A DNA stretch of 64,000 nucleotides from Spartobacteria bacterium (GCA_003169695.1 PNAS01000013.1:143797-207796); one strand, 5' to 3'. Positions 38,601 to 45,953 are shown, numbered from the stretch's first letter. Notes: generated by a model from the letters alone, not told the origin. Program-made: numbers and translations.

Positions 38601-38856
38601 TCCCGGACCGAATCTGAGTGATGAGGAACGTGAAGAGGTGAAGAAGGTCGCGCGTCTGTTGCTGAAGCGCGTGAAACAGGCGCTCGTGATCGACTGGCGA
38701 CAGAAAGCGCAAGCCCGTGCGCAGGTGCGGCTCGCGATCGAGGACGAACTCGATGGAGGCCTACCACGCATCTATTCGCCTGAGTTGTACCAGCAAAAAT
38801 GCTCAGCTGTTTTCGAGCACGTGTTCGAAAGCTACCAACAAGCAGATGTCGCATAG
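35695..38856 (+). CDS. hsdR: Type I restriction endonuclease subunit HsdR
   Basis: A 1053-residue protein. The N-terminal nuclease domain shows LVLIEFKKPG, part of the PD-(D/E)XK site. The motor has Walker A FWQTQGSGKSFSMVFF, the DEAH box VLTDEAHRSQYD, FTGTPL and a helicase C-terminal domain with MWLTGFDAPS and TIARANRVFPGK. It translocates DNA and cuts away from unmethylated sites. The GTG at 35695 overlaps the previous stop; a TTG three codons earlier is possible. It is a complete reading frame, so restriction is probably functional. Confidence 0.95.
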   Translation: MSHTYNEDQLIEQPAVELFQELKWNTISAREEIFGPNGTLSRETSAEVLLLARLRSALEKLNPKLSPAAISAAVDEMSRDRSAMTAAAANRDIYTLLKERVQVSVPDAERGGQKSERVRVIDWDNPQANDFLLVSQMTITGPLYTCRPDLIGFVNGLPLVLIEFKKPGVSARAAFDENIASYKHPQNGVPALFRYNAFIIASNGTESRVGSITADWERMAEWKRIEREDEPRRVSLEVMIRGVCEPGRLLDLIENFTLFSEHKSGLIKILAQNHQVLGVNNTMASMLEARKVGHGRAGVFWQTQGSGKSFSMVFFSQKVLRKIAGNWTFVVVTDRKELDDQIAKTFKATGAVTQHEGDECHAQSGSELRELLRGNHRFVFTLIHKFQTPEVLSDRRDIIVLTDEAHRSQYDTLALNMRASLRNAMFLAFTGTPLISGEERTREVFGDYVSIYDFQQSVEDGATVPLFYENRTPELRLKNPNLNEDIYELIEAAELDEEAEKKLERELGRQYQIITRDDRLEKVAKDIVHHFLGRGYQGKAMVVSIDKATALKMHDKVRKHWEAEQARVESELAKLKKYTESDPDEVRELNERLARLNEVDMALIVSAAQNEVEQMAKLGLDIVPHRQRMNAEQLDEKFKDPDDPLSLVFVCAMWLTGFDAPSCSTIYLDKPMRNHTLMQTIARANRVFPGKHSGLIADYANVFASLEKALAIYGAGKGGATPVRDKAELIKELGKAVEAAVVFCTTQGVNVMGIEGAAGLDTVRLIGDAVDALISPDPLRKEFLGHERLVRTLFQAIKPDPSVLEFVSLVYCLGVIADEIRLRTGESKPADISVVMAKVNELLDESIAADGFSIRADDDGRAIIDLAKIDFEKLAKRFKQSKKKSINLEQLKAAIRAQLEKLIRLNKTRADYLTKFEELIESHNSGSRTIQELFEELLSFSRGLTEEEQRHVREQLSEEELTVFDLLTRPGPNLSDEEREEVKKVARLLLKRVKQALVIDWRQKAQARAQVRLAIEDELDGGLPRIYSPELYQQKCSAVFEHVFESYQQADVA

Positions 38857-39286
38857 GGAACTATGAAAAGCGACCGCGCTTAACCCAAGGTCCCCATTTC
38901 AGCTCGAGCGCCCGCGCGAGCCCGCGCTCAACCAAAACCGGACAGGCAGAAAAGCAGCATCCGGCCGTATTCGAAAAAAACGGGAGCGCGGAAGGAAGTC
39001 GTCCCACAGACTGTGAGTGCGTTTCCGCTTTTCTCACGCTTTCACTCCGCGCCCCGGGGTAACGGTGGCGATTCTGTGGCCGTGCGCTACCCGAGCGCAA
39101 GGAAATTGTTGCACTCCGCTGTACCGGCTAGCGGTTGGCTGCATCGACATGATATACTACAGACACCTTGCCAAGCGTCTGGCGGGGGTGTGTCAAGTGT
39201 CTCATTACCGTGCGAGGTATCCAGGGCGGCCAGCCGGTTGGCTGCATCGCCGTCTCGTTAGGCCTAATAGGGTGACGAGAAACGGT
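38857..39286. other. Intergenic region after hsdR with decayed attC-like half-sites
   Basis: No supported gene is present. The stretch 39124-39146 (ccggctagcggttggctgca and following) and the one at 39225-39263 repeat the L/R half of the attC-like sites of array A. They appear to be truncated or decayed ends of the array. Confidence 0.5.
39225..39263 (-). repeat. attC-like half-site (array A, site 6, decayed)
   Basis: On the minus strand it reads GCCTAAC, then GCGATGCAGCCAACCGG, the R''/L'' half of the family. The pairing L'/R' half is not found downstream; a second L''-like copy lies at 39124-39146. Confidence 0.5.
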
Positions 39287-39556
39287 CTACCCACTCCCAT
39301 AAGTCGTGAGAATCGCGGGCCGCCAAAGCAAATTGGGTGCACAACGGTCGATATGACTAAAGTGTCGAACTCTCCGAGAAAAGGCTTGATGTCGTCGAAG
39401 AGGCTCTGTGGATCGGACAGCGAGAGCTCCGGTTCCAAAGTAAATTATTGGTTTTGCGGCGTGAAGCTGAGTCGCAAGCTTTCCTTCAACGACGATTTCA
39501 GTGTCGCCGCGGTCACTAGCGGCTTTGAGGTCCTTTTTGGTGCGAACGATGGTCAT
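39287..39556 (-). CDS. Possible cassette gene, unknown function
   Basis: An 89-residue frame beginning MTIVRTKKDLKAASDRGDTE. The first 45 residues (up to YFGTGALAV) look like a real soluble protein start; the remainder (EPLRRHQAFSRRVRHF) is Arg-rich and less protein-like, so a frameshift near residue 47 is possible. It ends 24 bp from a half attC-like site, in the cassette orientation. Confidence 0.4.
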   Translation of the reverse strand: MTIVRTKKDLKAASDRGDTEIVVEGKLATQLHAAKPIIYFGTGALAVRSTEPLRRHQAFSRRVRHFSHIDRCAPNLLWRPAILTTYGSG

Positions 39557-39961
39557 GGTACATTCCCAAGCGTCGCCGGCAGAATCGTTTCGGGTTTTAC
39601 CGTTTGCGTGTTGGCTCAACCTTGCCGCTTCGGAATTTGGTGATTCTGCGTTATCTGCAAAAATTCGATCTGTCCCGCGCCCGATTTCGCAGATTCCGCA
39701 GACAACGCGTATGTCTGGAGACGCTTAACCCTCCATCGCCCACAAACCTAACCGCGCAATCGCAGGCACGCGGCATAAGCCCAACCAGCCGCGGCTCGAC
39801 TGATTTGGGGTAGTCGGCCCATTGTCTTAAGCCGACGCCCATTTCTCCGGGGCCCCCGTGCGCTGCCGCTTGAGCGGATCATCGATCGAGCGCGCGCGCT
39901 GGGCTGCCAGAGAATGAGCTACCCACACTCGCATCCACGCGTGACAACCTACATAGGGAGG
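39557..39961. other. Gap in array A with no clear gene
   Basis: About 400 bp without a supported coding sequence. It contains an ACCTAAC box at 39746 and ends in a GTTAGGC box at 39961, so it may be a long or decayed attC-like site of about 220 bp. Confidence 0.35.
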
Positions 39962-39967
39962 TTAGGC
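39746..39967 (-). repeat. Doubtful long attC-like site (array A, site 5)
   Basis: The ends on the minus strand are GCCTAAC and GTTAGGT, correct R boxes, but the inner L boxes do not pair as in the others and the length is about 222 bp. The upstream cassette gene stops inside the R'' box. It could be a fusion of two decayed sites. Confidence 0.35.
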
Positions 39968-40456
39968 CTTAGCGTCAGCGTCGACACCGGCTTCTTCTGG
40001 CGAAAATTGCTTCGCCTCGGAAATGCCAACGAACCAGAGTTGGAGAGTGCCTCGCGTGCTCCTCGTAACGACGACGTAGCGCATCGGGAAGTTCGCAATC
40101 AGAGCGTATTGATGCATATATCTATCTTGTCCTTCTATTGCGGTCACGCTGTGGATGCGCCCTTCCTCCGCCGGAGGACGCTCAGCTATAATGTCAAGCT
40201 CGTAATCTCCAGCGTTTATGTCTGCGATGTTGAATCGTAGCAGAGCGTGCCAAGCTGCGGCTCTTGCTTCGACTTTAAACAGCGTCCCTATCTGAATGCA
40301 ATCGGTAATGTCTGCTCGTTCCGATTCGGCATGTGCTCTCACGGGAGTTTGTCCTAGGACAGCAAGGGCCTGCTGAATTTCCTCGTCTGGGGTGAGCTTT
40401 TTAGCGAGTTCCGTAACACTGCGCCGCCATATAGAACCGTAGCTGATGGAGGGCAT
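39962..40456 (-). CDS. Cassette gene, unknown soluble protein
   Basis: A 164-residue protein starting MPSISYGSIWRRSVTELAKK. It is probably alpha/beta with no membrane segment and no motif I can name (LGQTPVRAHAESERADITDC, HALLRFNIADINAGDYELDI). The frame extends 12 codons upstream, but those codons lie in the preceding attC-like site, so the ATG at 40456 is the likely start. The stop codon TAA is inside the R'' box of the next site. Confidence 0.6.
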   Translation of the reverse strand: MPSISYGSIWRRSVTELAKKLTPDEEIQQALAVLGQTPVRAHAESERADITDCIQIGTLFKVEARAAAWHALLRFNIADINAGDYELDIIAERPPAEEGRIHSVTAIEGQDRYMHQYALIANFPMRYVVVTRSTRGTLQLWFVGISEAKQFSPEEAGVDADAKA

Positions 40457-40467
40457 GGTGATTTGAG

Positions 40468-40593
40468 GTTTAACGAGATCAAGCTCAGCCACCGCTGGTG
40501 GGACCGAGCGTAACCTCCAATGGAAGTGGTGAACTCATGTTGAGCGCGGCATCGGACCGGCCAGCGGCTTTTGGCTGCATTGCCTGGTTAGGC
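40468..40593 (-). repeat. attC-like site (array A, site 4)
   Basis: On the minus strand it starts GCCTAAC and ends GTTAAAC. The inner boxes are CAGCCAAAAGCCGCTGGC and CCAGCGGTGGCTG, pairing with a small bulge. Length 126 bp. The previous gene stops 2 bp before it and the next starts 12 bp after it. Confidence 0.7.
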
Positions 40594-40595
40594 TT

Positions 40596-41150
40596 TCAAT
40601 GAAAAAGCCGTAGGATCATATAGAACACGACGTAGACCAGCGAGATTAGGCCGATTAACATGAGCGCAGCCGCCATTCTGGTGAACCACTTCGGATAGAT
40701 GCGCTGGAGGAGTACTGGAATCGCATGTGCAAAGCCTTCGTCTGATCGGATGCCAGAGTTGATTTGCGCGACCGTGACCGGCGGAAAGTACAGATAGGAT
40801 ACCGTGACCTCCTCACCCGGCACCATTGTAGGGATGACGATCTCTCTACCCCCGCCGGGCAAATTTTCAGTGTGATGCTGCAGCTCGGGCCAAATAGTGA
40901 AGTCCGGTAAAACATTATGCCGTAAACGGACGTTGGTTGCGCTTCGCCGTCCAGCGTTGCGCAACACGACAGCATGAGTGTGGACAAAAACCGGTTGTCC
41001 AGCCGGTGGCACCACGCGAAATGCAGCTACATGACCAAAGTAGGAGATCAGTAACGGTCGGTTTTCAAATCGACGATTTATCCAAACCCCCGCAAACAGC
41101 GCAATGATCGGCGCTGCTATTGTGGCGACTACGCTCCAGTCGATTATCAT
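40596..41150 (-). CDS. Cassette gene, two-helix membrane protein
   Basis: A 184-residue protein. A hydrophobic helix at about residues 6-25 (VVATIAAPIIALFAGVWI) and another at 160-181 (ALMLIGLISLVYVVFYMIL) enclose a beta-rich domain of about 130 residues (VHTHAVVLRNAGRRSATNV, PGEEVTVSYLYFP) likely outside the membrane. No family is recognised. It lies between attC-like sites 3 and 4. Confidence 0.65.
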   Translation of the reverse strand: MIIDWSVVATIAAPIIALFAGVWINRRFENRPLLISYFGHVAAFRVVPPAGQPVFVHTHAVVLRNAGRRSATNVRLRHNVLPDFTIWPELQHHTENLPGGGREIVIPTMVPGEEVTVSYLYFPPVTVAQINSGIRSDEGFAHAIPVLLQRIYPKWFTRMAAALMLIGLISLVYVVFYMILRLFH

Positions 41151-41169
41151 ATTACGCTTTGAATGTTCG

Positions 41170-41292
41170 GCCTAACGAAAACAAGATCAGCCACCGCTGG
41201 CGAGAGCGCGCGGGGCGGCGGGATAAGATGTTTGAGTTATGGAAAACTTGGTCGTACGCCGGCCAGTGGTTGGCTGCATCGCCTGGTTAGAT
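41170..41292 (-). repeat. attC-like site (array A, site 3)
   Basis: On the minus strand it starts ATCTAAC and ends GTTAGGC. L'' is CAGCCAACCACTGGC and L' is GCCAGCGGTGGCTG; they pair with one unpaired A and one mismatch, as in attC sites. Length 123 bp. Confidence 0.75.
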
Positions 41293-41294
41293 GG

Positions 41295-41600
41295 TTACGT
41301 GTGATAATGCCACTGATCATGCGGTAACGAAATAAGAAAGCTATGCACTCGCTCAAGTGCGCCATGCTCTGCGGCATAGCGGATGTGCGACAAGAACCGC
41401 TCCTGCTTCTCTGTGTCTGATGTCTCCCACCATGCCGCCAAGATGAGGGGTAGCGAGGGTGACCAGCCCGCTCCAACGCGCTTCTTTTCGGGAAGCATCT
41501 CCCAAAGCTCATTCCAACGTTGTGGCTGCGGACAGACTCGACTCTCTGAGCGCGCAAACTGGATGACTGCTTCAACCGAACTGTGAGCGGGCGCTACCAT
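41295..41600 (-). CDS. Cassette gene, unknown small protein
   Basis: A 101-residue protein beginning MVAPAHSSVEAVIQFARSES. It looks like a helical soluble protein (PLILAAWWETSDTEKQERFL, RYAAEHGALERVHSFLISLP). The ATG lies inside the R' box of the preceding attC-like site (GTTAGATG), as in some real cassettes. The stop is 2 bp from the next site. No family is recognised. Confidence 0.6.
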   Translation of the reverse strand: MVAPAHSSVEAVIQFARSESRVCPQPQRWNELWEMLPEKKRVGAGWSPSLPLILAAWWETSDTEKQERFLSHIRYAAEHGALERVHSFLISLPHDQWHYHT

Positions 41601-41711
41601 CTAACGAGAATAAGATCAGCCACCGCTGGCGAGGGCGAGCTTTATTTGCAATGCAAGTATTGAAGCTACGCATCGGAGCGGCCAGCGGTTAGCTGCATCG
41701 CCTGGTTAGAC
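41599..41711 (-). repeat. attC-like site (array A, site 2)
   Basis: On the minus strand it starts GTCTAAC and ends GTTAGAT. L'' CAGCTAACCGCTGGC pairs with L' GCCAGCGGTGGCTG leaving one extrahelical A. Length 113 bp. This is the clearest site of array A. Confidence 0.78.
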
Positions 41712-41727
41712 CTATTGGTGTGCAATA

Positions 41728-42021
41728 TCAGGGATGCTGCGACTGTGCTTCTGCCTTTGTTTGCTGGATCTGCTCGGTCTGTCTGAGCGCGGCGCGATGC
41801 TCGCCAGCAGCAAATGCGAGCGCCGCAACAATGAAAGCACTACCAAACCAACGGTAAAGGCGCGGACCGCAGAGCAAGGGCACCAAACCGGCCGCGGACA
41901 AGGCGATGTAATAGCGTGGACAGTAACAAAGCGGATAGACGAGCAGGAGCGCCACAGCAGAAACGGCTGCCGTGCCGCGAGACGCCCACAGGAGGAACTT
42001 TGACTTGCTCGCGGGCGTCAT
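41728..42021 (-). CDS. Cassette gene, small polytopic membrane protein
   Basis: A 97-residue protein starting MTPASKSKFLLWASRGTAAV with about three membrane helices (VSAVALLLVYPLCYC, YYIALSAAGLVPLLCG, AFIVAALAFAAGEH) and a polar tail. The ATG at 42021 is three bases after the R' box of attC-like site 1. The same frame stays open upstream through that site to 42192, but that part translates the site itself. No family is recognised. Confidence 0.55.
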   Translation of the reverse strand: MTPASKSKFLLWASRGTAAVSAVALLLVYPLCYCPRYYIALSAAGLVPLLCGPRLYRWFGSAFIVAALAFAAGEHRAALRQTEQIQQTKAEAQSQHP

Positions 42022-42023
42022 AG

Positions 42024-42091
42024 GTCTAACGAGACACAAGATCAGCGGCCGCGCGGAGCGGCCAGCGGTTCGCTGCATCGCCTGGTTAGAT
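42024..42091 (-). repeat. attC-like site (array A, site 1, short)
   Basis: On the minus strand it starts ATCTAAC and ends GTTAGAC, only 68 bp. The boxes CAGCGAACCGCTGGCC and the opposite CGGCCGCTGATC pair only partly, as if the centre and part of L' were lost. It is open in all of one reading frame. Confidence 0.6.
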
Positions 42092-42192
42092 GCGTTCGGT
42101 GGATCGAGGTAAGCTCGTCTGTAATGATAGACTCTGCCGTCGCGATCGAAGCGAACGGCGATGTCTTCCGGCGAAATGTCTACGATGTGCAT
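42092..42192 (-). CDS. Possible short cassette ORF reading through attC-like site 1
   Basis: The frame starts MHIVDISPEDIAVRFDRDGR and continues as HYRRAYLDPPNA into the attC-like site (SNQAMQRTAGRS) without a stop, joining the membrane protein gene downstream. The first 34 residues look like a real peptide. Either the cassette lost its stop or a fused protein of 154 residues is made. Confidence 0.35.
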
Positions 42193-42237
42193 GACGGCTG
42201 GAACGCATCAAACCTTGCGCCAAATGGCGCATTTTCG

Positions 42238-42447
42238 TCAGTTGTCAACCTCGACCGCCTTCGCCTTCTTCTCCTCGATCGCTCGCAAACTTCCCTGGTG
42301 ACGGATCGAATACGACACGCCTGCGGATGTTGCAGTGATCGCATCGGCTAAGAAGAAGGTTAAGATCAAGCGATTCCAGCCGCATTCAAATTGTGGATAA
42401 GGAATATACGATAAATTGATTTCGCTAATTAGTGCCAACGGTATCAA
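42238..42447 (-). CDS. Possible small protein with a membrane segment
   Basis: A 69-residue frame with a hydrophobic middle (LILTFFLADAITATSAG) and a charged end (RAIEEKKAKAVEVDN). It diverges from the NHL-type gene and precedes array A on the same strand, so it could be the first gene of the array. Weak evidence. Confidence 0.3.
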   Translation of the reverse strand: MIPLALISEINLSYIPYPQFECGWNRLILTFFLADAITATSAGVSYSIRHQGSLRAIEEKKAKAVEVDN

Positions 42448-42456
42448 ACTGTTGTC

Positions 42457-44034
42457 ATGAAAAGGGCCACTTTCTTTTGTTTGTCCTTCACTGCTGCGAC
42501 GCTCTCAGTCGTGCTTGCTCCCTTCAATGCTCGCGCTGCTGTCGGCGATCTTTATGAGGCGGATTTTGGTAGTGGGAAAATATTTAAATTTACGCCGGAT
42601 GGGACGGCGAGTGTCTTTGCCTCAGGGCTCGTCAGCCCCTCTGGGCTCGCCTTCGACGCGAACGCCAACCTTTTTGTGTCAGACTTCGGCAGCGGCAAGA
42701 TTTTCAAATTCGCCCCCGATGGAACCAAGACCACTTTCGCCTCTGGATTAAACAAACCTTTCGGTCTCGCTTTCGACGCATCAGGAAATCTGTTCGAGGG
42801 CGATCGGAGTGGCACCATCTTCGAATTCAATCTTTCCGGAACAAAGACGACGTTCGCGACTGGACTGAACATTCCTGCCGGTCTTGCTTTCGATCCTTCC
42901 GGCAACCTCTTCGAAACCGACTTCGGAAGCGGCAATATCTTCAAATTTACGCCCGCTGGCGCCAAGAGCACATTCGCTTCCGGCCTGACTTCTCCCGATG
43001 CCGTAACGATCGATGCCAATGGCAACGTTTTTGGCGGTGATCCCGACGGCGGTATCGTTTTTAAGTTCACGCCTGCGGGCATGAAGAGTACCTACGCCTC
43101 GGGGTTCTCGCAGCCGACAGGCGTAGTTTTTGATGGCGCAGTCAACCTTTTCGTCTCCGATAATGCCGCGGGGACAATCTCGAAGGTCGCACCCGATGGA
43201 ACGAAAACTACCTTCGCCACGGGTCTCAGCAATCCGCAAAATCTCGCCTTTCAACCCGCGACAGATGTGCCTCGGAACATCTCGACACGCCTGGCAGTGC
43301 AGACGGGGGCTAACGTGCTCATCGGCGGGTTTATCATTACGGGCACCGATCCGAAGAACGTTATTATCCGCGGAATCGGACCATCTCTGAGCAATTTCGG
43401 CATCGCGAATCCCTTGCAGGATCCGACGCTCGAACTACACAACTCGAACTCCGTGATCGCCAGCAACGATGATTGGCAGACCGCGGCGAACGCCAGCCAA
43501 ATTCCCACCAGCCTACAGCCCACCGATTCGCGCGAATCTGCCATCCTTATCACGCTGCAACCCGGCTCTTACACGGCTATCGTGTCCGGAGAGAATAGCA
43601 CAACGGGAGTGGGATTGGTTGAAGTTTACGATCTCGATCAAGCGACAACTTCGAAGCTGGCGAACATCAGCACGCGCGGCTTCGTGGATACCGGCGAGAA
43701 TGTACTGATCGGTGGCTTTATCGTTGGAGGCGGCAATGGCAGTGCAAGAGTGATCATCCGAGCGATCGGTCCGTCTCTTACTCAATTCGGCGTTTCGGAT
43801 GCCCTGGCTGACCCGACGCTCGAGTTACATGATGGCAACGGTGTCACGATTACCACCAACGACAACTGGAAAGACACTCAGCAAGTGGAGATCGAAGCTA
43901 CCGGACTGCCGCCATCAAATGACTTCGAATCCGCGATCGTGGCCACTCTCCCATCTGGAGCTTACACCGCCATTGTGGCGGGGAAAAGTGGGACGACCGG
44001 GGTCGCTCTCGTCGAGGTTTACAATCTGCGATAA
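42457..44034 (+). CDS. Secreted NHL/SMP-30-like beta-propeller protein with two C-terminal repeat domains
   Basis: A 525-residue protein with a signal peptide (about residues 1-28). Residues 30-265 hold about six repeats of the form GLAFDANANLFVSDFGSGKIFKF and FTPDGTKTTFASGL (in parts), the blade pattern of NHL/SMP-30 propellers. Then two copies of a 125-residue domain (first NISTRLAVQTGANVLIGGFI, second NISTRGFVDTGENVLIGGFI), with VIIRGIGPSL and NDDWQ/NDNWK. Such tandem domains are frequent in exported proteins of soil Verrucomicrobia. Likely extracellular binding or structural role. Confidence 0.8.
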   Translation: MKRATFFCLSFTAATLSVVLAPFNARAAVGDLYEADFGSGKIFKFTPDGTASVFASGLVSPSGLAFDANANLFVSDFGSGKIFKFAPDGTKTTFASGLNKPFGLAFDASGNLFEGDRSGTIFEFNLSGTKTTFATGLNIPAGLAFDPSGNLFETDFGSGNIFKFTPAGAKSTFASGLTSPDAVTIDANGNVFGGDPDGGIVFKFTPAGMKSTYASGFSQPTGVVFDGAVNLFVSDNAAGTISKVAPDGTKTTFATGLSNPQNLAFQPATDVPRNISTRLAVQTGANVLIGGFIITGTDPKNVIIRGIGPSLSNFGIANPLQDPTLELHNSNSVIASNDDWQTAANASQIPTSLQPTDSRESAILITLQPGSYTAIVSGENSTTGVGLVEVYDLDQATTSKLANISTRGFVDTGENVLIGGFIVGGGNGSARVIIRAIGPSLTQFGVSDALADPTLELHDGNGVTITTNDNWKDTQQVEIEATGLPPSNDFESAIVATLPSGAYTAIVAGKSGTTGVALVEVYNLR

Positions 44035-44561
44035 AGGGCGCTGCCCCGCCTTCAGCACCGTCCGGCGCTGCGATTGCCCAATGTAATGCTTGCGCGATTT
44101 TCGTTAGTTGTTGTCAGCAGAGTGCCTAAGGCGGTTTGCCATCAACAACTAACGTAATCTGTTTCTATTAGCGGGAGACTGCCAACGACACCGCGGCTAA
44201 CGCCATCGGTTTGCGTCTCCCTACTGAGGTGAATATCGTCGCGTTTCCCGGAACGCTTGATGTGCCACTCATGGATCGGTCCTCCGGTGCGAGGATCGTG
44301 CTAACGAACAGCCGAGCTTTAGGCCAGTTGGCCGGAGGTCAGCATTTAAACCAACCGGTCATTGGGCCGGTTCCCTCGTGCAGATACTGATGATGTGAGT
44401 CTTACACAGATGGTGTGGTCTCAACCAGCTTGGCCTTTGCCTTCTTCTCAGCGAGGATCCGCCACGTTTCCTGCCGCATCGCCATCAGCTCCGCCTGCAC
44501 TTAGGGTGTGACGCCAGCCCCTGAGTGCCGGGAGCGTTGCATAAGCGCAGCCCGTCGTTCG
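44035..44561. other. Intergenic region with a long inverted repeat
   Basis: No supported gene in 527 bp. A perfect 12-bp inverted repeat (44102-44113 and 44143-44154) stands out. A second weaker palindrome (accggtcattgggccggt) lies near 44350. Confidence 0.5.
44102..44154. repeat. 12-bp perfect inverted repeat
   Basis: cgttagttgttg and caacaactaacg are exact inverse copies with 29 bases between them. There is no T-run. The box order is opposite to an attC site, so it is probably an operator-like or hairpin element rather than a cassette site. Confidence 0.55.
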
Positions 44562-45953
44562 TTATTCGACTGGTCGCGGAATGAGAAGTCCTCCCAATCC
44601 ACGTTGGCCGCGAAATGGCACAGTCTTATACATCGGCGAGTCGAGCGTGCGGCTGCGAAGATTCTCTCGCTGCTGATGATGGAGTCGGAATTGCTGGTAA
44701 CAGTCAGGCGCCATTTCCAAAACGCGCTCAGCGTCTGTCCAACGGCCGAGTTTCATCAAGCAATTGCACGCGTTAGCAAAACCCACTGCATCGTCCGGCC
44801 ACGTTTCTGAAAGTTTGAGGTAAAGCGGCAGTGCCCGTTCGTAGTCGTTATCTTCATGATAGAGCATCGCCTGCCTGAGCCAGAACATAGGATGTGTTCG
44901 TGAGGATGGAGGCGTTTGGTCAAGTGTCTTCCATGCTTTTTCGAGATCCACAAAACTGAGTTCGTCGACCACGTCCATGCGCGCGCAGAAGCCTGGATCG
45001 CTAAGCTGAACATCCGCGAGGCTATCGAGAAGATCGTACAGCTGATTGAGACCCGGCTCCGCGTAAAACGATCCTAGCATTTCCGGCTTTCGGGCAAGTG
45101 CCCAAAGGATGTGATAGCGGGCGCCAAGATGATTGCCCCAGTCGGCTTGCTCCGCGGCGTATTTCGGCTGCAATTCGAGAACGATTTCCAACGCCTGCTT
45201 AGCACCAGCGCGAATCATGGTGATGATCCTCCCGATATGCCGCGCGCGATCCTTGCGAAATTCCCTCGCTGTTCCAGGATTTTTGGCCACAGCTCGGGGA
45301 TCGAGTTCAAAAATGCCAGCCATGAAATTTAATCGAAAAAGGTCCTGCACATTCTCTGGAACGTCTTTCAAATCGTTTTGATCAAGGTGTATTTCCGTCG
45401 CGGGATTACATGCTGCGGCACACGCACTGTCCAAATTCATTTGAAGAATCCGATGCGCGTCCTCCAAGCCTACGCGGTCGTTCGCGAGCCATCGCCATAG
45501 CGGGAATAAATCCGAATCGCCGATTGACCGCTCGCTGAAATACCGGGGGTTCTGAAGCTCCGTTTCGAGCCAGCGCAGAGAGTCGGAAAAATTCCCGCTA
45601 AGCGACTCAAAACACGCCATCTGATAGGCATGATAGGCTAGCGGCCGGCCGAACCGCTCGACCAGCGCGAGCACTTCGCGCCCTTCCTCGTGCCGGTCGA
45701 TAAACGTGAGGGCAATCATCGTCAGCACGACGACGCCTATGTCAAAAAGCCCCTGTAAAATGAGCAGTCTTCCGATATCTGCGGCTTTTTGGCATTCGTG
45801 ACGGCTAAGATATATCCCCAAAAGGGCATTTTGAGCCGCAAGATAGGCCGTCTCGTCGGTCGCGGTAATTTGCTCCAATAAGGCTTCCGCCTCGTGCAGC
45901 ATCCCGAGGCGCACGTAGCCTATCGCTTCGTTCATAAGCCGATCCATATCCAT
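44562..45953 (-). CDS. TPR-type repeat protein
   Basis: A 463-residue helical protein. The N-terminus (MDMDRLMNEAIGYVRLGMLH, EAEALLEQI) and C-terminus (YERALPLYLKLSETWPDDAVG, CLMKLGRWTDAERVLEMAP) match tetratricopeptide repeats. No signal peptide or enzyme domain is seen. The start at 45953 is preferred to an in-frame ATG at 46010. It is likely a scaffold for protein contacts. It follows the recombinase gene on the same strand but with a 245-bp gap. Confidence 0.65.
   Translation of the reverse strand: MDMDRLMNEAIGYVRLGMLHEAEALLEQITATDETAYLAAQNALLGIYLSRHECQKAADIGRLLILQGLFDIGVVVLTMIALTFIDRHEEGREVLALVERFGRPLAYHAYQMACFESLSGNFSDSLRWLETELQNPRYFSERSIGDSDLFPLWRWLANDRVGLEDAHRILQMNLDSACAAACNPATEIHLDQNDLKDVPENVQDLFRLNFMAGIFELDPRAVAKNPGTAREFRKDRARHIGRIITMIRAGAKQALEIVLELQPKYAAEQADWGNHLGARYHILWALARKPEMLGSFYAEPGLNQLYDLLDSLADVQLSDPGFCARMDVVDELSFVDLEKAWKTLDQTPPSSRTHPMFWLRQAMLYHEDNDYERALPLYLKLSETWPDDAVGFANACNCLMKLGRWTDAERVLEMAPDCYQQFRLHHQQRENLRSRTLDSPMYKTVPFRGQRGLGGLLIPRPVE

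Larger units (their letters stand above)
39124..42192 (-). mobile_element. Array A: integron-like attC cluster without IntI (CALIN-like), minus orientation
   Basis: Four well-formed attC-like sites (42024-42091, 41599-41711, 41170-41292, 40468-40593), one doubtful (39746-39967) and decayed half-sites at the left end separate small minus-strand genes. The sites share RYYYAAC and GTTRRRY ends, L boxes pairing as CAGC-ACCGCTGGC with one extra A, and a variable centre. Each gene starts just after one site and stops next to the next, as in gene cassettes. No integron integrase or attI is seen near. Confidence 0.7.

Noticed and set aside
40457-40492. N-terminal extension MAELDLVKPQIT of the 164-residue cassette gene
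   Set aside because: These codons are the translated end of the attC-like site and its R' box; the ATG at 40456 is outside the site.
44102-44154. attC site
   Set aside because: The R-like boxes are in the reverse order (gttag on the left, ctaac on the right) and no L boxes are present.
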